Positions 37,860-44,650 of a DNA stretch of 44,650 nucleotides are shown here, in pieces. The stretch is from Ewingella americana (GTDB lineage Bacteria; Pseudomonadota; Gammaproteobacteria; Enterobacterales; Enterobacteriaceae). Location of the stretch: assembly GCF_006438725.1 (NCBI RefSeq), contig NZ_RCZD01000022.1, positions 300-44,949 of the forward strand. The letters run 5' to 3'. The position numbers and the translations under genes were made by a program. How positions within the stretch are numbered: the stretch's first letter is position 1; each line of letters opens with the position of its first letter. The notes under the pieces are model-generated. The model saw only the letters and a program-made list of their open reading frames with translations. It was not told where the DNA came from and did no database searches.

Positions 37860-39614
37860 TCAGTGCTTATGACATATTTTAGACAGGATGTTTATACATC
37901 CCGTTGTATTACATTGACGCTGACTTTGTCGATAAGCATACACATCTTCAATATGCCCAGCCAGGATGCGCTGTTGCAACCCAAGCCAGTAGTCGGCGCT
38001 AAATAGCTCATTGTGAATCTCTTCAAACACCCTGCGGATTCGTGGGTCGGCGCATAAAAAATGACGAAACTCCTCAGGAAAAACATCTTGCGGGGAAATG
38101 CTGTACCAAGGTTCACTTGCAAGCTCGTCTTCTGGATAACGCGGCGCCGGAATATGACGAAAATTCACTTCGGTCATATAGCAAATTTCGTCATAGTCAT
38201 AAAACACCACCCGCCCGTGACGGGTGACACCGAAGTTTTTAAAGAGCATGTCACCGGGGAATATATTGGCGGCAGCCAGTTGCTTTATCGCATTGCCATA
38301 GTCTTCAATAACATCACGTATTTGATTTTCACTGGCCTGCTCGATAAATAGATTAAGCGGAGTCATACGGCGCTCGATATATAAGTGACGCAGGATAATG
38401 TTGTCACCAGTCTGCTCTATTTTGTTGGGAACTTCGCGCAGTAGTTCTGCCATCAGTTCTGCACTAATATTCTTCTTCGGCAAAATAAAGTGCTCAAACT
38501 CTTGGGTATCGGCCATACGGCCCACCCGGTCATGCTCTTTAACCAACTGATAACAGGCCATAACTTGTGCTTCCGTGACCTCTTTCTGCGGAGCGAAATG
38601 GTCTTTAATGACTTTGAAAACACGGTCGCTGCCAGGTAAGGTGAAAACCAGCATCACCATTCCTTTCACACCCGGCGCGATAATAAATGACTCGTCAGTT
38701 TGTGCCATAAAATGCAGATGTTCACGGTAGCACTCAGTTTTTGCGTGCTTCTGGCAGCCGATGGCACTGTAAAGTTCTGCCGTAGTTTTTCCGGGCAAGA
38801 TCTCTCGCAACCACTCCACCAATGCGCCAGGCTGAGGGGCATAAACCATAAAGTAGGAACGTGCAAAACCGAATACGATACTGGCGTCATCCCGGTCAGT
38901 CAGACAAGCGTCAACAAATAGCTGACCTTTAAGGCTGCGGTGAATAGGCAAAAGGAAGGGAAAAACTCGCCCGGCAATACGAATTTTACCCACCAGCCAG
39001 GCTGCTTTATTGCGATAAAACAGTTCGGTGGCAACATCGAAAATAGCCGTAGTAAGCAGCTCAGACGTAACGACGGCGCGCAGGACGTGAGTGATATAAC
39101 TAACGTCACGGTCACTGTCTTCCCATTCCAACCGCAGCGGCAGGTCTGCCAATAATGTGTTAATAAGTCCTGAGAGATCACCCCGATTTTCATACCGACG
39201 AAACAATGGGCGGGGAAATGCGCAGTGTGGACAATCCGGCTGTTCGCTGAAAATAAACAGTTTTTCGGCCGTTAAATCCCGGTGTTTAAAGATGCGGCAA
39301 TAGACTGAATTGAAGAAGCTCTCGGCAATTTCTGCCCGGGGGTAATCAGGTAGCAGCTCACTGTAAGACTGTTTCACTCTCACCAGAAAAGCCGCGTCAT
39401 AGAAATGGGGGCCAGTGATACATTTGAGCTGGGCGGCAACCAACCCAACATGGTGATCGTACAGGTGGATCCGCTGTTTCATTGCTGCCTGCACGGCAAC
39501 CCAATCAGCCTGCTCAAAGCGATGCTGAGCGCCTGAAGTGACCTCCAGAAAGCGCCCATACTGAGCATCAAACCCTTGCAAAATTGTCTGAGCAATTAAC
39601 AGTTCAATACGCAT
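37860..39614 (-). CDS. aceK: isocitrate dehydrogenase kinase/phosphatase
   Basis: Bifunctional enzyme that phosphorylates and dephosphorylates isocitrate dehydrogenase, steering carbon into the glyoxylate bypass. 584 aa from ATG 39614 (E. coli 578). It aligns from [27 protein letters not shown] (residues 3 onward) through the ATP-binding segment [20 protein letters not shown] and [20 protein letters not shown]. After EDVYAYR the last 22 residues differ from E. coli in sequence and are about eight longer. Third gene of aceBAK, 53 bases after aceA, with a hairpin in between that probably lowers its expression. The longer in-frame start is not conserved. Confidence 0.96.
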   Translation of the reverse strand: MRIELLIAQTILQGFDAQYGRFLEVTSGAQHRFEQADWVAVQAAMKQRIHLYDHHVGLVAAQLKCITGPHFYDAAFLVRVKQSYSELLPDYPRAEIAESFFNSVYCRIFKHRDLTAEKLFIFSEQPDCPHCAFPRPLFRRYENRGDLSGLINTLLADLPLRLEWEDSDRDVSYITHVLRAVVTSELLTTAIFDVATELFYRNKAAWLVGKIRIAGRVFPFLLPIHRSLKGQLFVDACLTDRDDASIVFGFARSYFMVYAPQPGALVEWLREILPGKTTAELYSAIGCQKHAKTECYREHLHFMAQTDESFIIAPGVKGMVMLVFTLPGSDRVFKVIKDHFAPQKEVTEAQVMACYQLVKEHDRVGRMADTQEFEHFILPKKNISAELMAELLREVPNKIEQTGDNIILRHLYIERRMTPLNLFIEQASENQIRDVIEDYGNAIKQLAAANIFPGDMLFKNFGVTRHGRVVFYDYDEICYMTEVNFRHIPAPRYPEDELASEPWYSISPQDVFPEEFRHFLCADPRIRRVFEEIHNELFSADYWLGLQQRILAGHIEDVYAYRQSQRQCNTTGCINILSKICHKH

Positions 39615-39639
39615 AGGGGGGCACTCCACATCAGAAAAT

Positions 39640-39660
39640 AGACCCGGGCACACCGGGTCT
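39640..39660 (-). terminator. aceA-aceK intergenic hairpin (attenuator-like)
   Basis: AGACCCGG-N5-CCGGGTCT is a perfect 8-bp stem, followed on the minus strand by ATTTTC. It lies between aceA and aceK. In E. coli this interval also holds hairpin-forming (REP-type) sequence that reduces aceK expression. Confidence 0.6.
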
Positions 39661-39667
39661 GCAGGCA

Positions 39668-40981
39668 TCAAACGCCGAATTGCTGCTCTTCCGTTGACCC
39701 CGTCAACGCCGTTACTGATGAGCGGCCACCCTGGATGATATTGGTGACTTTATCGAAATATCCGGTACCGACTTCTTGCTGATGTGAGGCGAAGGTATAT
39801 CCCCGTCCGATGGCAGCAAATTCGGGTTCCTGCACTTTTTCTACGTAGTGCTTCATGCCTTCGCCCTGAGCATAAGCATGCGCCAGGTCGAACATGTTGA
39901 ACCACATACTGTGAATGCCTGCCAGGGTAATAAACTGGTACTGATATCCCATTGCAGCCAATTGATCCTGGAAACTGGCAATAGTTTTATCATCCAGATT
40001 CTTTTTCCAGTTAAAGGACGGTGAACAGTTATAAGCCAGCAGTTTGCCCGGGAATTTGGCATGAATGGCGTCTGCAAAACGTTGAGCTAATGCCAGATCC
40101 GGGGTGGAGGTTTCGCACCATACAATGTCAGCATAAGGCGCATACGCCAGCCCGCGACTGATCGCTTGTTCAATCCCTGCATGAGTTCGATAAAAGCCTT
40201 CGTGCGTACGTTCGCCAGTGATAAATGCGCTGTCGTAAGGGTCACAGTCTGAAGTCAGTAAGTCAGCTGCATCAGCATCTGTACGGGCGACCAGCAAAGT
40301 AGGAACACCAAGGACATCCGCCGCCAGACGGGCTGAAACCAGTTTATGGACAGCTTCCTGGGTCGGCACCAGAACTTTTCCGCCCATGTGCCCGCATTTT
40401 TTAACTGCAGCGAGCTGGTCTTCGAAATGTACTGCCGCCGCACCGGCTTCAATCATCGCTTTCATCAGTTCAAATGCATTAAGAACGCCGCCGAATCCCG
40501 CTTCAGCATCAGCGACAATAGGTAAAAAGTAATCGGTATAGCCGGCCTGACCCGGCTCAATATTGTTCGACCACTGGATCTGATCTGCACGACGGAACGT
40601 GTTATTGATGCGGGCCACGACTTCCGGGACCGAGTTCACCGGATAGAGGGATTGATCCGGGTACATGCTGGACGCCGTGTTGGCATCTGCAGCCACCTGC
40701 CAGCCCGAAAGATAAATAGCTTCAATACCTGCTTTTGCCTGCTGCAACGCCTGCCCGCCAGTCAGGGCACCAAGGCAGTTCACATAGCCTTTGCGCGATG
40801 ACCCGTGCAATAAATTCCACAGACGCTTAGCACCATTCTGAGCCAGAGTGCATTCAGGATTGACCGAACCTCGCAAGCTTACCACTTCTGCGGCGCTGTA
40901 CGGGCGGGTGATACCCTGCCAGCGTAGTTGTGCCCAGGTCTCTTCAAGCTGCTGAATTTGTTGTGTACGGGAGTTTTTCAT
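39668..40981 (-). CDS. aceA: isocitrate lyase
   Basis: Cleaves isocitrate to glyoxylate and succinate, first step of the glyoxylate bypass. 437 aa (E. coli 434). The catalytic loop is KKCGHMGGK with Cys196; also seen are [36 protein letters not shown] and [13 protein letters not shown]. Only 54 bases separate it from aceB. Second gene of the operon. Confidence 0.98.
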   Translation of the reverse strand: MKNSRTQQIQQLEETWAQLRWQGITRPYSAAEVVSLRGSVNPECTLAQNGAKRLWNLLHGSSRKGYVNCLGALTGGQALQQAKAGIEAIYLSGWQVAADANTASSMYPDQSLYPVNSVPEVVARINNTFRRADQIQWSNNIEPGQAGYTDYFLPIVADAEAGFGGVLNAFELMKAMIEAGAAAVHFEDQLAAVKKCGHMGGKVLVPTQEAVHKLVSARLAADVLGVPTLLVARTDADAADLLTSDCDPYDSAFITGERTHEGFYRTHAGIEQAISRGLAYAPYADIVWCETSTPDLALAQRFADAIHAKFPGKLLAYNCSPSFNWKKNLDDKTIASFQDQLAAMGYQYQFITLAGIHSMWFNMFDLAHAYAQGEGMKHYVEKVQEPEFAAIGRGYTFASHQQEVGTGYFDKVTNIIQGGRSSVTALTGSTEEQQFGV

Positions 40982-41035
40982 GGCGCGTTTTCCTGTTCTT
41001 AATTTTATGGGTTAGTTGTGTAGGGTCGGACGGGG

Positions 41036-42634
41036 TCAGGCCAGTAAGGCGTAGCCTGGCAGTGTAAGAAAATCGATCAGTTCTTCCTGCGTAGTGATGC
41101 GCTCCATCAGGCCGGCAGCTTCATCGAAGCGCCCTGCGCTAAAGCGCTGATCTCCCAACTCCTGTTGAATGACCTGCATCTCTTCGCACAACATCTGGCG
41201 GAAAAGGGCCTTGGTTACAGGCTGACCGTCGCTGAGGGTTTTGCCATGATGGATCCACTGCCAGATTGAAGTGCGTGAGATCTCTGCGGTGGCGGCATCC
41301 TCCATCAGGCCATAAATCGGTACGCAGCCATTACCGGAGATCCATGCCTCAATGTATTGCACCGCCACGCGAATATTGGCGCGCATTCCTTCTTCAGTTC
41401 GCTCACCTGTGCAGGGTTCGAGCAGTTGTCTCGCTGAAATGGGCGCATCTTCATGACGGGATACATCAAGCTGGTTTTTACGTTCACCCAGGGCCTTATC
41501 GAACACTGCCATGACGGTATCAGCCAGACCAGGATGGGCGATCCAGGTTCCGTCGTGACCGTTAGTCGCCTCAAGCTCTTTGTCGGCTTTAACTTTATTG
41601 AGCACCCATTGATTACGCTCAGTCTCTTTACTGGGAATAAATGCCGCCATGCCGCCCATTGCCAGCGCCCCACGACGGTGACAGGTTTTAATCAGTAATC
41701 GGGAGTAGGCGCTGAGGAATGGCTGCGTCATCGTAACTGCCTGACGGTCAGGCAATACGCGGTCGGCGTGATTTTTCAATGTTTTGATATAGCTAAAGAT
41801 GTAATCCCAGCGTCCGCAGTTCAAACCGACGATGTGATCGCGCAAATGGTAGAGAATTTCATCCATTTGAAATACTGCAGGCAGGGTTTCAATCAGCACT
41901 GTAGCTTTGATGGTTCCGCGGGGAAGTTCGACATAATCTTCCGCAAAGCTGAATACCTGACTCCACCAGGCAGCTTCCTGATATGACTGGGTTTTAGGTA
42001 GATAAAAATAAGGGCCACTCCCCTTTTCCAGCAGTGCACGGTAGTTGTGGAAAAAGTAGAGCGCGAAATCAAACAGGCCACCGGGTATGGCCTCCCCTTT
42101 CCATTGCACATGTTTTTCCGGCAAATGGAGACCACGAACCCGGCACACCAACACCGCAGGATCCGGTTTTAACTGATAAATCTTGCCCGAATCGTTGGTG
42201 TAACTGATGGTTCCATTGACTGCATCACGCAGATTGAGCTGGCCCTCGATGACTTTGTCCCAATCTGGTGAGAGTGAATCCTCAAAGTCAGCCATGAATA
42301 CTTTTACGTTTGCATTGAGCGCATTGATCACCATTTTCCTTTCTACTGGCCCGGTGATTTCAACCCGGCGATCTTGAAGATCGACGGGGATGCCGCGAAC
42401 ACTCCACGAGGAACATCTAATGGAATTCGTTTCCGAAATAAAATCAGGCAAACATCCATCATCAATTCGCTGCTGAGCGACAGTCCGTTCTTGCAATAGC
42501 TTGTTACGAGTACCGGTGAAGTGACTTATCAATTCAGCCAGAAAATCGACGGCCTCATCAGTTAATATCTGGGACTCTTTCTCAGTAAAGCGGCGCGTAA
42601 AGTCCAGCGCGGAGCGTGTTGTCTGCTGATTCAT
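41036..42634 (-). CDS. aceB: malate synthase A
   Basis: Condenses glyoxylate with acetyl-CoA to malate. 532 aa (E. coli 533). Family segments include VFMADFEDSLSPDW, CRVRGLHLPEKH, the signature KATVLIETLPAVFQMDEIL, GLNCGRWDYIFSYIK, MGGMAAFIPSK and the C-terminal EDAATAEISRTSIWQW with the catalytic Asp of the family. AGGAG lies nine bases before ATG 42634. First gene of aceBAK, with an IclR operator upstream. Confidence 0.98.
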   Translation of the reverse strand: MNQQTTRSALDFTRRFTEKESQILTDEAVDFLAELISHFTGTRNKLLQERTVAQQRIDDGCLPDFISETNSIRCSSWSVRGIPVDLQDRRVEITGPVERKMVINALNANVKVFMADFEDSLSPDWDKVIEGQLNLRDAVNGTISYTNDSGKIYQLKPDPAVLVCRVRGLHLPEKHVQWKGEAIPGGLFDFALYFFHNYRALLEKGSGPYFYLPKTQSYQEAAWWSQVFSFAEDYVELPRGTIKATVLIETLPAVFQMDEILYHLRDHIVGLNCGRWDYIFSYIKTLKNHADRVLPDRQAVTMTQPFLSAYSRLLIKTCHRRGALAMGGMAAFIPSKETERNQWVLNKVKADKELEATNGHDGTWIAHPGLADTVMAVFDKALGERKNQLDVSRHEDAPISARQLLEPCTGERTEEGMRANIRVAVQYIEAWISGNGCVPIYGLMEDAATAEISRTSIWQWIHHGKTLSDGQPVTKALFRQMLCEEMQVIQQELGDQRFSAGRFDEAAGLMERITTQEELIDFLTLPGYALLA

Positions 42635-42795
42635 CGGTACTTTCTCCTGACATCTCTCTCTTTTCAGCCAAGATGGTGAACTTCCGGCTGGCCCATTTCA
42701 AGAAGCTGATGACTGGGGTTGAAGACCGCTTTACTCGAATGATCTTCAACCTAACTATAAGCTCCGTAAGATCTAAGCGTAATCAATAAAATGAT

Positions 42796-42820
42796 AAAAT
42801 CAAAAACGATTTCCATTTTA
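42796..42820 (-). promoter_or_regulatory. IclR operator and promoter region of aceBAK
   Basis: On the minus strand AAAATGGAAATCGTTTTTGA is followed by TTTTA and, further on, CATTTTA, almost the E. coli aceB control sequence (AAATGGAAATTGTTTTTGAT). It contains the TGGAAAT IclR half-site and a TTGATT -35 element. The remaining 366 bases between aceB and metA are AT-rich (poly-A/T runs at 42820-42890), with no gene seen. Confidence 0.85.
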
Positions 42821-42963
42821 TTTAAAAATAATTTTTTTATCGATACTAAACATAGAGATACAAGAGTAATTTTTTTTATTAAAACGAGAGGCGATTTCAT
42901 TTTCAAAAACAGGAAGAACGATTTGGCAGGTTATATTTGGAGGGGGTTGCTGAGAATACGGTG

Positions 42964-42988
42964 ACCGGCGATCCCTAAGATCACCGGT
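42964..42988 (-). terminator. hairpin after metA
   Basis: ACCGG-x-GATC and GATC-x-CCGGT form a 9-bp stem with one mismatch and a 5-base loop, 13 bases after the metA stop. No T-run follows on the minus strand, so termination may need Rho. Confidence 0.4.
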
Positions 42989-43000
42989 TCGGCCCAGACG

Positions 43001-43930
43001 TTACTCGAGGGTTGGATTCATCTGACGTAAGTCGAATGGTGTTATCTGATAAACATAGTAATTCAGCCAGTTAGTGAACAACAGATGCCCATGACTGCGC
43101 CAGGTCGCCTTCGGTGACAACTGTGGGTTGTCCTGTGGAAAATAGTTAAATGGCATGTCCGGTAACAGCCCGGCGTCGCGATCACGCAGATATTCGCCCG
43201 CCAGTGTGTCCGCATCATATTCAGGATGACCAGTGACGAAAGCCATACGTTTGTCTTTAGTAGCAAACAGGTAGGCGCCGGCTTCTTCCGACTCCGCAAA
43301 GATATCGAGATCGGGGTATTTACGCAGTTCTTCTATTGGGAAATCGGCGTAGCGAGAATGGGGCGCTAAAAAGCTTTCGTCGAACCCACGGGTCAATAGA
43401 GCTAATGGCTGCAATGTCTGGTGCTGATAAACACCGGATAGTTTGATTTCTCGCGTCATTTTTGCTGTGCCGTAAAGCACCTTCAAAGCGGCCTGCACTG
43501 CCCAACAGACAAATAAAGTTGAGGTGACGTGTTCTTTCGCCCAATTGACCACACGTTCAATTTGCGGCCAGTAGGCAACATCACAGAAATCAACCAGTCC
43601 GAGTGGAGCGCCAGTGACTATCAGTCCATCGAAATTATCATTCTGTATGTCTTCAAAATCGCAGTAGAAGTTATTCAGATGTTCGGTTGGCGTATTCTTT
43701 GATTCACGGCTGTCTATACGTAATAGCTGCACGTCGATTTGCAGGGGAGAGTTGGATAGAAGACGCAAAAATTGATTTTCAGTCTCGATCTTCTTTGGCA
43801 TCAGGTTCAGTACCAATACCTTTAAAGGACGAATTTCCTGCGTTTTTGCACGTGATGAGGTCATAACAAACACATTCTCATTACGTAAAAAATTTACGGC
43901 CGGTAACTCATCAGGAACCCGAATAGGCAT
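43001..43930 (-). CDS. metA: homoserine O-succinyltransferase
   Basis: First step of methionine synthesis from homoserine, using succinyl-CoA in enterobacteria. 309 aa, as in E. coli. The glutaminase-like fold has acyl-accepting Cys142 in [11 protein letters not shown], and His235 and Glu237 in VTGHPEYD. The first 16 residues [16 protein letters not shown] are those of the family. The enzyme is heat-sensitive and proteolysed in E. coli. Upstream MetJ boxes indicate repression by MetJ-AdoMet. Confidence 0.98.
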   Translation of the reverse strand: MPIRVPDELPAVNFLRNENVFVMTSSRAKTQEIRPLKVLVLNLMPKKIETENQFLRLLSNSPLQIDVQLLRIDSRESKNTPTEHLNNFYCDFEDIQNDNFDGLIVTGAPLGLVDFCDVAYWPQIERVVNWAKEHVTSTLFVCWAVQAALKVLYGTAKMTREIKLSGVYQHQTLQPLALLTRGFDESFLAPHSRYADFPIEELRKYPDLDIFAESEEAGAYLFATKDKRMAFVTGHPEYDADTLAGEYLRDRDAGLLPDMPFNYFPQDNPQLSPKATWRSHGHLLFTNWLNYYVYQITPFDLRQMNPTLE

Positions 43931-43955
43931 AGCAACTTCCCCACTGCATCCATTT

Positions 43956-43979
43956 ATACGTTTAGACTTCTAGATGCCT
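43956..43979 (-). promoter_or_regulatory. MetJ operator of metA
   Basis: Three adjacent 8-bp met boxes on the minus strand: AGGCATCT, AGAAGTCT and AAACGTAT, matching AGACGTCT at 6, 7 and 6 of 8 positions, 26-49 bases upstream of the metA start. Tandem boxes without gaps are what MetJ dimers bind cooperatively. Confidence 0.75.
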
Positions 43980-44116
43980 GAAGATAACGTTTTTCATACC
44001 GAAAGTCGAGACAGTATGAGCAAGGTGAAAAATCTTCAGCTTTAAGGAATATATTTAGAAGCTTTTGTTCTAGCGATAACGGATAGCAGAGCAGAAATCA
44101 CCAAAACCCCCATAGC

Positions 44117-44144
44117 AAAAAACCCCAGTCTTTCGACTGAGGTT
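44117..44144 (-). terminator. rRNA operon terminator
   Basis: On the minus strand AACCTCAGTC-GAAA-GACTGGGGTT is followed by TTTT, 14 bases after the last 5S gene. Stem and GAAA loop resemble E. coli rrn terminators. Confidence 0.9.
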
Positions 44145-44157
44145 TCTCACTTATTTG

Positions 44158-44277
44158 ATGCCTGGCAGTTCCCTACTCTCGCATGGGGAGACCCCACACT
44201 ACCATCGGCGCTACGGCGTTTCACTTCTGAGTTCGGCATGGGGTCAGGTGGGACCACCGCGCTAGTGCCGCCAGGCA
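44158..44277 (-). rRNA. rrf: 5S ribosomal RNA, distal copy
   Basis: 120 nt on the minus strand, starting TGCCTGGCGGC and ending ACTGCCAGGCAT, nearly the E. coli 5S sequence. It follows tRNA-Thr as rrfF follows thrV in E. coli rrnD. Together with short flanks it is part of a 138-base segment (44149-44286) identical to 44430-44567. Confidence 0.98.
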
Positions 44278-44312
44278 AATTCTGTTAATTTACCGAACTC
44301 TACGCTTATTAC

Positions 44313-44388
44313 TGGTGCTGATACCCAGAGTCGAACTGGGGACCTCACCCTTACCAAGGGTGCGCTCTACCAACTGAGCCATATCAGC
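44313..44388 (-). tRNA. thrV: tRNA-Thr (anticodon GGT)
   Basis: 76 nt with encoded CCA. The acceptor stem GCTGATA/TATCAGC, the D-arm GGCTCAGTTGGTAGAGC, the anticodon stem CACCC/GGGTG with loop TTGGTAA (anticodon GGT) and GTTCGAC in the T-loop are complete. It is located between two 5S genes, as thrV in E. coli rrnD, and reads ACC/ACU codons. Confidence 0.98.
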
Positions 44389-44438
44389 ACGCTTATTCTT
44401 CTAATTGCCTGCTATTAGAAGCAAGCTTTACTTATTTG

Positions 44439-44558
44439 ATGCCTGGCAGTTCCCTACTCTCGCATGGGGAGACCCCACACTACCATCGGCGCTACGGCGT
44501 TTCACTTCTGAGTTCGGCATGGGGTCAGGTGGGACCACCGCGCTAGTGCCGCCAGGCA
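44439..44558 (-). rRNA. rrf: 5S ribosomal RNA, proximal copy
   Basis: 120 nt, identical to the distal copy. It lies downstream of a 23S gene expected beyond the right edge. Confidence 0.98.
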
Positions 44559-44650
44559 AATTCTGTTTCATCCATACCGCACAACTTCATGATCGCTCAC
44601 TCCATTACGCCATACGAACCAATCTCGGAACATCGCTGAAAATCAAACTT
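44559..44650 (-). other. 23S-5S internal spacer of the rRNA operon
   Basis: These 92 bases precede the proximal 5S on the minus strand. The part next to 5S (AACAGAATTTGCCTGG) matches the E. coli 23S-5S spacer. I see no 23S 3' end here, so it lies outside the window. Confidence 0.6.

Noticed and set aside
44149-44567. Repeated blocks near the right end as a possible mobile element or repeat array
   Set aside because: They are two 5S rRNA genes with identical flanks around a tRNA gene.

Overview
The window looks like a chromosomal core region of an enterobacterium. The proteins are close to Escherichia coli counterparts (TyrB, Alr, DnaB, LexA, PlsB, Pgi, LysC, MetH, IclR, AceBAK, MetA), and the gene order follows the E. 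coli purH-metA to uvrA arc with rearrangements. A 127-bp ERIC element, an E. coli-type lysC lysine riboswitch and a 5S-tRNA-Thr-5S operon end also point to Enterobacterales. Protein divergence and the extra genes suggest the Yersiniaceae side (Rahnella, Ewingella or Serratia-like); that assignment is an inference from memory, not a search result.

Layout. 1-3.9 kb is an accessory detoxification-type block: a secreted esterase, a LysR regulator, and divergent glutathione S-transferase and flavin split-barrel genes. 3.9-6.7 kb holds yjbR, tyrB and a divergent pheC-like gene, with the ERIC element between the last two. 6.7-13.5 kb carries alr-dnaB, qor, pspG (sigma-54 promoter), dusA, zur and yjbJ. 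13.6-19.5 kb carries lexA (two LexA boxes), dgkA, plsB, ubiCA and psiE (candidate PhoB promoter). 19.6-24.2 kb carries pgi, the lysine riboswitch with lysC, and a PanS-like transporter.

24.2-32.1 kb is the most unusual part. A seven-gene operon with a divergent PhnR-like (GntR/UTRA) regulator lies between metH and yjbB, genes that are neighbours in E. coli as I recall. In transcription order it encodes a periplasmic binding protein, a cytoplasmic alkaline-phosphatase-superfamily hydrolase, two permeases, an ATPase, a HAD phosphatase and YjbB (Na/Pi carrier with PhoU-like domain). It reads as a complete system to import an organophosphorus compound, hydrolyse it and handle the released phosphate. 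The control region has a palindrome of the type bound by UTRA regulators and a plausible Pho box.

32.1-44 kb is metH, iclR, an unknown AT-rich gene at the place where E. coli has arpA, the glyoxylate operon aceBAK with a recognisable IclR operator, and metA with MetJ boxes. The right end is the distal part of an rRNA operon read leftwards: 5S, tRNA-Thr(GGT), 5S and terminator, as in E. coli rrnD. The 23S gene lies beyond the window.
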